This document shows positions 38,994 to 51,070 of a DNA stretch of 64,000 nt, in pieces. The notes under the pieces are model-generated. The model had not been told where the DNA came from. It made no database searches and saw only the letters and a program-made list of their open reading frames with translations. The position numbers and the translations under genes are program-made. This stretch comes from Pithys albifrons albifrons (Eukaryota > Chordata > Aves > Passeriformes > Thamnophilidae): NCBI RefSeq assembly GCF_047495875.1, contig NC_092475.1, forward strand, positions 13,862,001 through 13,926,000, in the 5' to 3' direction. Position 1 is the stretch's first letter; the number at the start of each line of letters is the position of its first letter.

Positions 38994-40120
38994 ATGAGCA
39001 CAACGCAGCCATTGGCAGCTGCCAGCGCGCCCGGCAGCAGCTCCCAGCGCTCCCTGTGCCTGAGCCCCGAGAATCCCGTCAGTGCTGAGCCCTCCCTGCA
39101 ATCCAGATGGCAACACCAGTCCCAGCAGCATGGGCAGCCTCCTCCCAAAGAAGGTACAGTGCCATTCCAGGCAGCTGGCACCCCCCGACTGCCCAGCACG
39201 GCTGCAGCTCTGTGGGGCTGGGCTGGGACAGGGACCCCTCTCTGAGGCTGTGCTCCTGCTGCAGCCCCAGACAGAGAGTGTGGAAGAGATGGAGTGAGAC
39301 ATGAGGCAGATCATGGACATAGAGATGGAAGAGCTTGACAAAGACATGGACATGGATCTGCCAGAGGAGGAAGCCATGGAAGTGGAGGAGGAAGGCGACA
39401 GGGAACAACCAATGGTTCTGGACTGAGGACACGGCCAGCAGCAGCACAGGCAGGTGCTGCCCATCCCTGCCCCAGGCACAGTGGGGCACTTGGTGCCAGG
39501 CTGGGCTGGGCTGGGTGTCCCCGCTCAGGGACACGGTGCCCGTGCCCTGCATTCTGGCAACACAACCCCCACCCTGCCCTGCCCAGTGCCCTGTGCCCAG
39601 CGTGTGCCAGGCTGTTGGCACATGGCCCACCCAGCAGGGCCCCCTCCACTGACCCTGCCCTGCCTTTGCTTACAGGGCTGACGGACACCCGGACATGGCA
39701 CTGGCCATTCCTGTATATATGTTCAACCTGTTATATTTTGTTCTTCTGTAAATATGTTTTATATTTTTGATATTTTTAAGAACATTGTTGTAGATAAGAA
39801 GGTTGTTTTTTCAAGAAGTTTTTTAATATTAAGAATATTGGTTTTTTATTAGAAAGAATGTTGCTCATATTAGAAGATTTTTGTTGTTAAGAAGGTTGTT
39901 GTTTAGAAGATAGAAGTTGTTAAGATATTTTTTTATTAGGTAGATAGTTGTTTTTGTTAAGAAGATACTTCTTATTTTTAAGAAGACTTTTTACCAAGAA
40001 GATGATTGCTCTTATGAAGAGGTTATATTTTCACAAGGACGATTGTTGTTTTTATAAAGAAGAATGGTCTTTTTGCTAAGAAGATTCTTCTAAAGTAAAT
40101 AAATTCTTTACATTTGTCAT
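38994..40120 (+). other. Possible small gene or decayed gene in a GC-rich block
   Basis: Exon-like pieces: 38994-39153 (opens MSTTQPLAAASAPGSSS, donor GAAG|GTACAG), 39265-39454 (acceptor TGCTGCAG, donor GCAG|GTGCTG) and a last piece from 39676 (acceptor GCTTACAG) to AATAAA at 40098-40103. The second piece holds an acidic frame from ATG 39301 to TGA 39424-39426 (41 residues, Met/Glu/Asp-rich, ending EQPMVLD). An in-phase TGA just before that ATG, and the reading phase from the first piece, do not fit one protein. I do not recognise it; it could be a non-coding transcript, a decayed family member or chance. Confidence 0.25.
39705..40097. repeat. AT-rich degenerate AAGAAGRTTGTTGTT repeat
   Basis: About 390 bp almost without C on the plus strand: variations on AAGAAGATTGTTGTTTTTAT at roughly 20-30-bp spacing. 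It ends at an AATAAA. It contrasts sharply with the GC-rich sequence on both sides and may be the 3' UTR of the possible gene. Confidence 0.7.
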
Positions 40121-40162
40121 CTATGTGGTGTCGCTGTCCTTCTGTCCATACCTTTTCCAGGT

Positions 40163-40520
40163 TCCTGTGATCACACAGCCCCTTCCAATGGGCACTGGCA
40201 CAGCCCAGACAGCCCTGGGCAAGGTGCCGGCCCTGGGCACTGCTGGTGTCCCTGGGCTGGGGCAGAGCAGTGTCCCCAAGGGCAAAGCTGTGCCCAGCAC
40301 AGAGGGGGCTCTGCCAGGAGCGGCCCCTGCAGGGCTGCCCCCAGAGCAGGCAGCAAACCTCCTGCTGCCCTTCCTGCTGCAGCCAAAGGCACTGCTGGGC
40401 CCAGAGCCGGGGCAGCCCACAGGGATGCAGAATCCCAATGGATGCCCCAAAGGCCATGGCAGCCTTGGGCATTGCTGGGCATGGGATGTGGGGAGAAGGG
40501 TTGGGAGCTGGAGGGGCTGA
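40163..40520 (+). other. Ala/Gly/Pro-rich exon-like stretch
   Basis: After TTTTCCAG an open frame reads VPVITQPLPMGTGTAQTALG and stays open for about 120 codons, rich in Ala, Gly, Pro and Leu. GC-rich DNA gives such frames easily. No domain recognised. Confidence 0.15.
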
Positions 40521-42739
40521 TGTTTAAGGCTTTGGAGCTCCAATCTGTGCAGGCTTTGCTTGCCATGCCCCTTGCATTGCCCTGGGCTGTGGCAGAGCCC
40601 AAAGGCAGGCGAGGCCATCCCTGCCCTGCCCACATTGGTGCTGCTGGCAGCGGGCAATGGCTCCTGTCCCCACTTGGGATGCCCTGTGGGGTGGGCAGTG
40701 CAGGCTGTGCTGGGCAGTGCCGGGGACTTTGGGCTGAGGGTGCTGGTGCCATGGCCCCCGTGGGTGCAGGTGCCTGGGGGTGGGTGCAGGCGGTGGGAGC
40801 CGTGGGGGCTACAGAGAGTGCCGGGGGATGCCATGATGGGAGGGGCAGGGCTGTGGCATTCCAGGGCTGTGGCTGCAGGGAATGGGCACAGGGCAGTCTC
40901 TGGGAGCTTGTGCCTTCTGCCTGAAGACTCAGGGCAGGTTCAGCTCCCTCCTTGCAGAGCTGCCTGTGCTGCCCCCACAGCTCAGGGGCTGCCCGAGGTA
41001 CCCTGCGTGTGCTCTGGCTGTTCTCATGAGCTGGGCACGTTCATTCTCCAACTGGGACTCAGTTTAATCAGCTCCCTCCCACTGGGGCTCTGAATACAGC
41101 CCAGGCAGCAAATGGAAGCAAAGACAGTGCTGGAAGTCACCTGAGTGCACAGGGTGCCACTGCCAGCAGACGGCACTGGCACAACTCTGAGCTGTCCCTT
41201 CCCAGTGTGCAGAGTCCCTGCTCACCCAGCTGGGCCCCAGCCCCTTGTCCAGGGCTGCCACCTGTGCCTGCTGTCCTGGGAAGGGGACAGAGCAATTGCT
41301 CCTCTCCTCAGGCAGCCCCAGCTTGCAGGGTCTGCAGGTGGTGCCCAACCCAACCCATGGGGGACAGGACAGCAGAGCCAAAGTGAGGGGAGGGCAGGGA
41401 TTGTCAGGGGGGCAGGTGACTGAAGAATTAGAACTGAGGGAGAAGAATGCATGAGTTCTTCTCTTGCACACATCTGGATTCCTGAGGAACTCCTGTGTTA
41501 GGTGGCAAGCCCTTTTGTAAGGACATAAGAAGCCAGAAGTGTCTGCGGGGAGAGGGAGTGCCAAGCTAGCAGGACAAAAGGCATTGATAGCAACTCCTCT
41601 GCTTTAAAGCTTTCCCCAGGGTACCTGTGAGCATCTCTGGGGCTGGCTGAACACGTGCCACACATCCCACTGGATGCATTCCAGGATGCTCTACAGCAAA
41701 GGATCATTTTGCCAGCAGAGCTGTGGGTGGTGCTGCCATCCTTTGGCATTCCCCTGTTCTTCCTCTTGCCTTCCCCATCACTCATTTTGTTTAGTGAAGA
41801 CACATCAGCTCCACCTGGTGTGAAGGTTTCAGCCTGACAAGACACTCTGAGTTGCTTCTGAGGGCCCGAGCAGCACTTAAAGAGAATCCACACAGGCAGC
41901 ATGGCTTACCCTGCTCCTCTGATTTAGGAGATTGGTACCTCCCTGTCACAACTCCTGATCTCCACAGCCACAGCTCTCAATTGAGCCTTTTAGGGGCTTT
42001 CAGGGGCTTCAACTCCTATTGTTAAATAAATCACTTGACTGCATCGCATTTTATGAGTTTTTCTTTTTTGGTATGTTATTTCTCAGTCCTCTTCATCATG
42101 AGTTACTGTTACTGGGTAGTTGTGGAAAGAAGGGAAGAGGAGCAAAGAAGAGGGGAAGGGGCAAGTATGTTTACATTAACAAGATTTAAACTATTCTTGT
42201 GCAATTCTATTCAAATTTCAGGAGGGACCATATACAGAGCTACTTGTTCAAAGAGTTACAGAAAATCTTAAAACACATACTCACCATGCAAACTCTCCAA
42301 CATCACACAGTTATAGCTAATTATTAAGAAATACTTATTTCCTAAAAATTGCTAGATCCAAACAGTCTTAATGCAACTTATTTTAACTTTATAAAAGAGC
42401 TCTTTTAATCGTACTCCATGGGGATTCTGCAGCTTCATTTCTTGCTTCTGCACCAGCTCAAGGTCTCCAGACAAATTCCATTCTTAGCAGCTGGTACCTG
42501 CAAACTTGTCTTTGGTTTGCCACCCTGAGAATGTATGGATCCCAACACCTCACACACTACTGTAATGCATCTTCATGTTAGTGAGCATTCTGTGCCTTCA
42601 CTGCTCCCATACACCCTTGTGCTTTCCTTGTTGCTGTCACTGGGGGATTTGGGACACCAGATGGCACAAGACAAGCACAAAAGGGAGGGAATAGGATGCA
42701 GTGAAAAAAGAGGATTGGGAAAAAGGAAAGTACAACCCC
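40521..42739. other. Intergenic stretch
   Basis: GC-rich up to about 41450, then mixed. No repeat family or gene recognised. Confidence 0.5.
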
Positions 42740-43131
42740 CCAGTAAACAATAAATAAACAGCAGAGGAACTGGACAGTACACACAGACTGTTGTGATCAA
42801 GTGAATGCCATTTATTTCACACTGCACACGGTTTGTAGAGGGTTAAAGCTTTGTTCAATTGGCTAAATTGAACCTCACACACCTAATTGCAAATCCATAT
42901 CTCCCAAGTCTAATGTTTTGGTCAACTTATCCTAACTGTTTTCAGGAACATCTACGGTGTGCTGTGAGAAACCTGAGGAGTTCTCATGAGAAACCTCTAG
43001 GGAGTTGCTAAGAACTCCTGGGGAGTGAGCTCCTCCAAGCAGCTGTGGCTTTGTATATTCTCAGCTGCTTTCAGTCTCACAGGGTCTTCTACAGATCAGA
43101 ATTGCTCACTCTTGATTTTTCTGTACCAACA
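42740..43131 (-). mobile_element. LTR-like element, family B, copy 3, minus strand
   Basis: The minus strand starts TGTTGGTACAGAAAAATC at 43131 and runs through AATTCTGATCTGTAGAAGAC, AGTTCTCATGAGAA and AATAAATGGCATTC to TTTATTTATTGTTTAC. The TATAAA box of the other copies is degraded (TACAAACCGTGTG). Confidence 0.7.
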
Positions 43132-43699
43132 CCCCAGTAGCTGACAGAATCCATGTAACAATAACAGGATTTTATTCATGTTATAGTGTGACTGTTTCAT
43201 TTACTGTAGGAGTTCAAGCAGGGACACTCTGAGTTGTAGATTTACATATATCACAGTCATTGAAAAGCTGTGAAACTCAGGGGAAAGAAACACACTGTTT
43301 TAAAAATAAGAATATGACATTTCTTCATAACTGTATTTAAAAAAAGGCTTCCTGGCATGGCTGGGAAGTGCTGTAGATGCCAAGACCAAGAGAAACATCA
43401 GTCTAAGCCTCTGTGTAATACAGGTGAGATATTCCCACAGGTGTATCACTGACCTTAGCAAATGCCAAATACTCTGGCAAATAGTCCATACACATCTCAA
43501 AGTGGTGCCCACAATGAAAGAAATCCTTTAATGTTATATTCTGCACCTCAGGTGGCCCCTGCATGTAAACTGCAATGATTTCCCTTTCCCACACATTTAC
43601 ACACACACATTGCACACAGAAATTGAGCTCTGTCTGTGCAGCACAGTGATATTGTGGGGAGGGCCTTCAGGGCACCCTGGGTAGGAAACTGATGCAGGA

Positions 43700-44235
43700 A
43701 GGATTTTTGAGTTTTGATTTTCACATTTTATAGATTTTAGGAACACAGTAACTGTAGCAAAGAAGATCCAGTGTGTTAATATTTCTAGCAGCTTGAGTTT
43801 AATGTCTTTCTATTGCTACCCCCTGTCCCAGAACAGGGAGCTCAAATTCTTTGGCTGTTTAGTCTTTTTTCCAAGGTAGAAGGTTGAAGAATATCAAAAG
43901 GAGACATAAGCACGGGGCAGACTGACCCAGAAGTCAGAACACTGGAAGAATTCCAGAAGCCAGAGGAAGAGGAGGACTGATGAAGAGGAGTTCTCACCGA
44001 CCCCATACTCAAATCCTGAGGGGGTGGAACTAGGGTGGGACCAGGGTGGAAAAAGGGTTGAACTGGAGATGTGTAAAGTAATGATTGGATGGATCATATT
44101 ATAAAGCCATGGAAATTAAATCTTGCCCACGTGCACGTCAATGTGTTCCTGGTTGAGCCTGGGGGCTCATTAAAGTCACTACCCTCTTATCTTATCTCCT
44201 ACTGAAATTTGGCTTAGAGTCTTTTTTACAGACTT
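43700..44235 (+). mobile_element. Possible further LTR (unassigned family)
   Basis: Promoter-like ATTATAAAGCC (near 44098) is followed by AAATTAAATCTTGCC and, about 60 nt on, CATTAAAGTCACTACC and a pyrimidine-rich segment. This is the spacing seen in LTR R/U5 regions. There is no second copy in the window to confirm it, and the left edge is arbitrary. Confidence 0.3.
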
Positions 44236-44726
44236 TTCAGGCATCAAAACCAATGTTGTTTTACTCTTTTTGGTGAGGAGTGAAGGATCCTGTGGTCAAG
44301 GATGCAGGTGAAGGAGGAGGTGGTAGCTGCGGTTCCAGCCAGGACAAGCCATAGGGTGCAGAGGGACACACAATGTTTGATGAGCCTGTCAGATCCTATC
44401 ATGGCAAATGGCACAAGGTGCCTCCTGGGGACACCAGTGATGCCATCACTGGTGTCTTCTAAGCAAAATGCTTTGCTCTGTAGTCTCACACTTGTGAGGG
44501 CCACCCCAGCACTGAAGGTTGCATCATCCTTCTCCCATGACTGCTGGATGAGCCCCAGTCCCAGCTCAGCTTAGCAGGAGTCCCCCGAGGCTTTAATTTA
44601 GTGCTGTTACAGTAGCACAGTCACACACTCAGAGCACTCACAAACATATTACAGCTCCTGCCACAAGTGAACTCCCTGCCTTGAGCTTCAACTCTGAGAC
44701 ATGCAGGGTTTAGTGGTGGCAGTGAT

Positions 44727-44787
44727 GGGTTAATGGTGTGACTCGATGGTCTTGGAGGGCTTTTCCAGTCTTAATGATTCTGTGTTT
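44727..44787 (+). mobile_element. CR1 tail remnant
   Basis: TGACTCGATGGTCTTGGAGGGC then TTTTCCAGTCTTAATGATTCTGTG. Confidence 0.65.
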
Positions 44788-45984
44788 TGCCTCGTGTGTT
44801 TGCACCAAGTCCTTCCCAATGTGATTTCCCACTGTCTCCTTGTGCAGCAGCACAGAGTGACACCCCTGGGGATCCAGTTCAGTTGGGACTGTCTCAGTCC
44901 ACAGCAATCTTTATATTACTGTAGTAAGCATTTGCACTCTGATGTTTATACCATTTGCCCCAGTGATGTTAAATCCAACATATTCTGGATTTATGGAGCA
45001 GACTTTCTCCTCCCGAGTCCTTAGCACTGTGCCAGGTCCTGATGCTGTTGGTGCCATCCCCTCCCTCTGCCAACCGCCCAACAGAGGGCAGAAGGAGCCT
45101 TCCTTTGGCTTCCCTGGGAATGAGGACGAGCAACATTCAAACAAGGGTTTGGTGTAATCAAGCTGTGCCTTTTGGGAGGAGCACAGTTAGTCCAAGGGTT
45201 AAAAGGAGGCTCTGGTTTTGTTGCAAGAACACTAGAAATTATTTACTCGTGAACACAGAGTGTGTACACCCAGTGCAGGCAGGAACTGAAGCAAGAGCCA
45301 GAAGATAATAAATGAACTGGTGTGAAGGGAAGTTTGGACTATATTACCTCTTGCCTCTTATCCTCAACAGAAGGAAAAACACCGGAGTTTGTTCCCTACA
45401 GGAACCCCGGGGCCAGGCTGTTACACAAGAGCCTGGCTCAGCCCCTGAGAGTCCGAGGCTCAGAGCTGATGGTAAGTCTAGTGCATCATCTTCTCCTCCC
45501 TCTCCAGCTGCAGCAAACATGTGCATAACATGATCTGAGGATCAAGCCCTGGGCCTCGCAGAGCAAGTTTAACTGAGTCAATCCCTCCTTAATCCACTCT
45601 GGGAAACCATGAGCACTGAACCTGGTATGTTAATGGCATGTGATGGGACCGGTACAGCAACCTCCCAGCATCCTGCTCTTACTCACCCTAAGGCTGCAAT
45701 CCAGTGCCCAGTTACTCAGTGCACACTGAACATAGGAGAGGCTGGATAAAAGAAATCAAGTGAATGAGCAAGATCCCTGCTCAGTCAGGGATGTTCAAAG
45801 CCTGGACTGTTAGTCCAAGCCCAGAGACTTTGTTCAGAGCTCACAAGTGTGATGCTGCAGCTCCAAGGAACAGATGGATGTAGTGAAACATGCACCTGGA
45901 CCTCTCACTCAACGGGACTGAAACCTTGGGTGGGATTTTCTTTAGGGTGGAGAACATTGGGGTATTGTGGTAGTGTGGCTTTAA
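44788..45984. other. Intergenic stretch
   Basis: No feature recognised between the CR1 tail remnant and the long CR1. Confidence 0.55.
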
Positions 45985-45986
45985 AT

Positions 45987-47392
45987 CATAGAATCATAGA
46001 ATGGATTGGGTTGGAAAAGACCTCCAAGATCATTGAGTCCAACCCTTGGTCCAACTCCAGTTCATTTACTAGATCATGGCACCCAGCACCATGTCCAATC
46101 TGTGTTTAAAAATCTCTAGGGACGTTGAATCCACCCCCTCTCTGGGCAGCCCATTCCAATGCCTGATTACTCTCTCTGTAAAGAATTTTTTTCTGATATC
46201 CAACTTAAATTTCCCCTGGCAGAGCTTGAGCCCATCGTGCCCCCTTGTCCTATTGCTGAGTGCCTGGGAGAAGAGACCAACCCCCACCTGGCTATAACTT
46301 CCCTTCAGGCAGTTCCAGACAGTGCTGAGGTCACCTCTGAGCCTCCTCTTCTCCAGGCTGAACACCCCCAGCTCCCTCAGCCTCTCCCCACAGCACTTGT
46401 GCTCCAGTCCCTTCTCCAGCCTCGTTGCTCTTCTCTGGCCCCGCTCCAGCACCTCAATATCCTTTCTGAACTGAGGGGCCCAGAACTGAACACAACACTC
46501 AAGGTGTGGCCTCCCCAAGGCAGAGTCCAGGGGAAGGGTCACTGCCCTGGGCCTGCTGGCCACGCTAGTTTTGATACAGGACAGGATCCCATTGGCCTTC
46601 TTGGCCACCTGGGCACACTCTTGGCTCCTGTTGAGCTTCCTGTCCCTCAGTCCCCCCAGGTCCCTCTGCCTGGCTGCTCTCCAGCCACTCTGTGCCCAGC
46701 CTGGAGCGCTGCAGGGGGTTGTTGTGGCCAAAGGGCAGGATCTGCACTTGGCCTTGTTGAACTTCATCCCATTGGAATCAGCCCATCTCTCCAGTCCATC
46801 CAGATCCCTCTGCAGAGCCCTCCTGCCTTCCAGCAGGTCGACACTCCCTCCCAACTTGGTGTCATCAGCAAATTTGCTGATGATGGACTCAATCCCCTCA
46901 CCTAAATCATCAATAAAGATGTTAAACAGGACTGGACCCAACACAGACCCCTGGGGAACACCACTGGTGACCAGCCCCAGCTGGATGCAGCTCCGTTCAC
47001 CAGCACTCTCTGGGCCTGACCCTCCAGCCAGCTCTTAATCCAGGAGAGGGTACACTTGTCCAGGCCATGGGCTACCAGCTTTTTCAGGAGTATATTATGG
47101 GAGACAGTATCAAAGGCCTTGCTGAAGTCCAGATAGACACATCCACAGCCTTCCCCTCATCCACCAGGTGGGTCACCTGATCGTAAAAAGAGATCAGGTT
47201 GGTCAGACAGGACCTGCCCCTCCCAAACCCTGAAGGTGCTGTGTGATTGCACTCAGGATGAACTGCTCCATAACCCTGCCAGGCACGGAGGTCAGGCTGA
47301 CAGGCCTGGAGTTGCCAGGGTCCTGCTTGCAGCCCTTTTTGTGGATTTGGGTGACATTTGCCAACCTCCAATCATCTGGGACCTCCAGATGA
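45987..47392 (-). mobile_element. CR1 LINE, longest copy, minus strand
   Basis: 1.4 kb running from a 3' tail at 45987 through a frame open from 46944 to 46069 with an intact FADDTK motif. Upstream, 47371-47200, is the earlier RT segment with VPDDWRLANVTQIHKKG and NSRPVSLTSV, now in another frame. Its 5' end abuts LTR family A copy 4. Not an autonomous element. Confidence 0.95.
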
Positions 47393-47867
47393 TCGTGGCA
47401 GCCAAAAGGAAGAAGGCACAGCTCGCAGGTGTCACACACGAGATATTTTATTAAAGCACTCCATGAAGAAAAATAAAAGGCAAGCAAGAAAGAAAAAGAA
47501 AAGAGATACACTCTAACTCCAAATTACACGATATATATTGTCAAATCCCACCCATAGCCAAGTTCTATAAGTTGCATCACAGTGTCTGTAAACCTTATTA
47601 CAGCTTCTGATTGGATGTCACTTTCTGCCCAGATGTTCTCTCTTCCGTGAGAAATTTATCTCCTCAACATTCCTTTCTCATGGATAGCTTCTCCCAAAAC
47701 CTCCTTATCTCATTTTGGTTTTTCTAGTCCACAGGTTTTTCTCACAGGACTAATTAAGTTCTCAGTGTTCACATCTCCATACCAAAAAGTACCAACTACC
47801 AGGCCTCTGAGAGTGCCTGCAGCTCCAAAGGCCTCCCTCAACTCAAAACCTCCTAAAAATCCTCACA
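47393..47867 (-). mobile_element. Solo LTR, family A, copy 4, joined to a CR1
   Basis: Minus-strand LTR starting TGTGAGGATTTTTAGG at 47867. It has the family's ATATATATCG tract, AATAAAATATC signal and CACCTGCGAGCTGTGCC end. Its 3' end runs straight into a same-strand CR1 reverse transcriptase fragment. No matching target duplication is visible, unlike copies 2 and 3. Confidence 0.8.
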
Positions 47868-48239
47868 GAGTATCCTGGCATGAGGTGCTACATAAGGCAA
47901 ATAAGGTACAGACTCCTGAAGCTGATAAAGGCTTTTAAAGAATCATGAATGAAACCAGCTTTGTTTGGCTTTGGATCAAGCTCCAGGTATTCAAATCACG
48001 CCACCTCCCTTTGTATCAGTTTTGACAGTTACGTGGCTTTTTATCAGCACCTGTTCTGCTCCAAAACACCAGCTGATTTATAGCAGAGCAATTGCAAGGA
48101 GGCAAAGCACTCAGGGGCTGAGGCAGCCTTTGGCTGCAGGTAATTCACATTTGTTTCAATGAGGGAGGCAATGAGGGTGGGACGGGAACAAACCTGGGTC
48201 TAAACAAGAGCTCTGTCTCTACGAACATCCCATCCCCTC

Positions 48240-48960
48240 TCCCAGCCCCAGCGTGTCATGTCTTCTGCTGAAAACTCTGCAGCACATTTAAAGCATCGTG
48301 GTTTTCACTCCTGAGGAAAAATAATCTCCAGCCTTTGGCGTGGGGGAAGAGAACAGTTTCCTCAGCAGCTTCTCCATCCTTTGAAACATCTACATATCTT
48401 GGTTGTGTCATTTCCGTTCCCAAGACACCTAATTACTCCCTCCCACTTCTCTGATTATGCACTGTACAGCAATTGAGTAATAAAATAATTAAATAGCCAC
48501 GTCTTTGTTATACCCTTTAATTAGATTACTCGGAAATAATAATAGTTTCTCACCAACCTGAAGGGTTCCTTAATTCCTTCTGCAGATAACAGGAAGTCAT
48601 TTATCTTTTCCTACTGATATTTTTCTAAATCCCAAGTCAAACGAATCAATTCTGATTTTAAAGTCAATTAAAATTGATTTTCTCTGCCACTACACTGTTA
48701 TCTTTATGAGTGGAATAATGAATTCACACTCTCATAACAAGGCAGCACAACAAAATTACTCCTATGAGGGATGACAATTTCAGGACAAGAAGTCTGATTA
48801 TAAAATGTAAAGGACTTCCTCCAATAATTACTCAGCTAACAAAACACTCCAGAAAGCTTATTTACAAGAAGTCTGACTTTATAGCATTTATAAAGTGCTT
48901 TGACATCCAGTAAAGAAAAATGTCGGGAAAATAAAATACTCCTGCATTTATAAATCACCA
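48240..48960. other. AT-rich repeat-free stretch, candidate conserved element
   Basis: Many TAATTA/ATTA cores (CACCTAATTACTCC, TTTAATTAGATTACTC, GTCAATTAAAATTGATTTTC) and no recognisable repeat. Composition differs from the surrounding DNA. Such stretches are often conserved non-coding elements, but conservation cannot be judged from one sequence. Confidence 0.3.
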
Positions 48961-49263
48961 ACTTTGCACAGCCTGAAGTCAGACAGAAGATTTAAGCCAC
49001 TGTTAAAGACTGAAAATCGCTCAGGAGCCAATGGGTGCTGCCTACACCTGCTGAGTGGCCCACAGCCATCGGGTGACCCTTGCTCGGGGCTGTGTCTGTC
49101 CCAAAGCAGGAGAATATCCACACTGCCAACAGCATCTCTATGGAGAGATGGTCCCTGTGGTCCCTTCAGAGCCAGCTTTATGTTGTCAAGTTATACAGGG
49201 ACAGGGACTGAGGTCCCACGGGAAGGTGGACAACACCCTCAGGAAACTCGGCAAAGACAAATC

Positions 49264-49815
49264 ATGGAATCATAGAATGGATTGGGTTGGAAAGGACCTC
49301 CGAGATCATCGAGTCCAACCCTTGGTCCAACTCCAGTCCCTTTACCAGATCATGGCACTCAGTGCCACAGCCAAGCTCAGTTGAAAAACCTCCAGGGATG
49401 GGAATCCACCCCCTCTCTGGGCAGCCCATTCCAACCCCTGAGCACTCTCTCTCCAAAGAAGTTTTTTCTACTCTCCAGCTTCAATTTCCCCTGGCAGAGC
49501 TTGAGCCCATCGTGCCCCCTTGTCCTATTGCTGAGTGCCTGGGAGAAGAGACCAACCCCCACCTGGCCAGAACTTCCCTTCAGGCAGTTCCAGACAGTGC
49601 TGAGGTCACCTCTGAGCCTCCTCTTCTCCAGGCTGAACACCCCCAGCTCCCTCAGCCTCTCCCCACAGCACTTGTGCTCCAGTCCCTTCTCCAGCCTCGT
49701 TGCTCTTCTCTGGCCCCGCTCCAGCCCCTCAATCTCTTTCCTCAACTGAGGGGCCCAGAACTGAACACAACACTCGAGGTGTGGCCTCCCCAGCACTGAG
49801 TACAGGGGAAGGATG
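49264..49815 (-). mobile_element. CR1 fragment, minus strand
   Basis: About 550 bp from GGAATCATAGAATGGATTGGG (plus) into the RT 3' region, ending after GTGTGGCCTCCCCAGCACTG. Confidence 0.93.
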
Positions 49816-50006
49816 TGGGTGGCCAGAGACAGCTCTGGGCCTGGGAGGGAGGAACAGCACCCAGCAGCACATGGGATGCTGCCTGGAAAGCAATTTGGTG
49901 GAGGAGGTGGTGACAAGTGGAGCAGGAGCCCACCATGTGCCCTGTGACACAGAAGGACAAGTCCATTCTGGGCTGCATAACCAAGAGTGCAGCCAGAGAA
50001 CCTCAC

Positions 50007-50491
50007 TGTGAGGATAAAACAGGGGTTTGAGTTAGGAAAGGTTTTGAGGTTGCAGGCTTGGCCTTGGAGCTAGTACTTGTTGGTGCAGAGTTGAGAACAA
50101 TGACACTTAATTAGTCCTGTGAGAAAAATCAGCAAGCTAGCAAAACCAAAATGATATAAGATGGTTTTGAGAGAAGCAGGGATGAGAAGAAGAATGTTGA
50201 AGAGAGAAATCTTTCACATAACAAAGAACATCTGGGCAGAAAGTGACATCCAATTAGAAGCTGTAATAAGGTTTATAGATACTGTGATACAACCTATAGA
50301 ACTTGGCTATGGGTGGGATTTGACAATATATATATTCTATAATTTGGTGTTAGAGTGTATCTCTCCCTCCTTGCTTGCCTTTTTCTTTTATTTTTCTTCA
50401 TGGAGTGACTTAATAAAATATTTCCTGTGTGACACCTGCAAGCTCTGTCCCCTTCTTTTGGCCACCACAACCTAAAAGTCATTCTACCACA
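50007..50491 (+). mobile_element. Solo LTR, family A, copy 3
   Basis: 485 bp, starting TGTGAGGATAAAAC and ending CTACCACA. It is flanked by perfect 6-bp repeats CCTCAC (50001-50006 and 50492-50497). It has ATATATATATTC near 50328 and AATAAAAT near 50413. Clearly diverged from copies 1 and 2, so older or another subfamily. Confidence 0.88.
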
Positions 50492-50497
50492 CCTCAC

Positions 50498-50905
50498 CCT
50501 GCACTCTGCAGTGGTGAGAGCCCACCTGTGAGCACTGGGACCAGTCTGAGCTCCTTGGTGCCTGCCCTGCACAGGCACTGATGTACCAGAGCACAGAGGA
50601 GGCCACCAAGATGGCCAGGGACAGAGCACGGGATGCACGAGCTGATGCTGAGACAGCTGATCTGTTCAGCCTGGAGAAGGAACAGGCAGACCTTACTGGT
50701 TTCTGCAGCTGCCCCATGGGAAGATGTAGGAAAGATGGAGCCACACACTTTGCAGAGGTGCTCAGGCACAGGACGAGGGATAAGGAGCCAAAGTTCCATG
50801 AGTGAAGTTCCTAACAGATTTATGGAGGAAAACAAATCACTATATGGGTCATCAAACACTGGACCAGGGCATGAGGAGGCTGAGGGATCTCCATCCTCTC
50901 ACCTG
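50498..50905 (+). mobile_element. Old CR1 fragment
   Basis: Degraded CR1 with CTGTTCAGCCTGGAGAAGG and CATGAGGAGGCTGAGGGA landmarks, directly right of LTR family A copy 3's target duplication. Confidence 0.5.
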
Positions 50906-50925
50906 AGCAGCCTTATCTAAGCTGG

Positions 50926-51070
50926 TCCTGAGATCAGCTCAGTTGGTTAAAACTTGGCTGTAACAATGCCAAGGTCGTGGGTTCAATCCCCTGTGTGGGC
51001 CATTGACTTCAGAGTTGGACTCAATGATCCTTGTGGGTCCCTTCCAACTCAGAATAGTCTGGGATTCTGT
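50926..51070 (+). mobile_element. tRNA-Ile-derived SINE, intergenic
   Basis: Full head and tail, from CCTGAGATCAGCTCAGTTGG to TCTGGGATTCTGT. It lies beside a degraded CR1. Confidence 0.9.
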
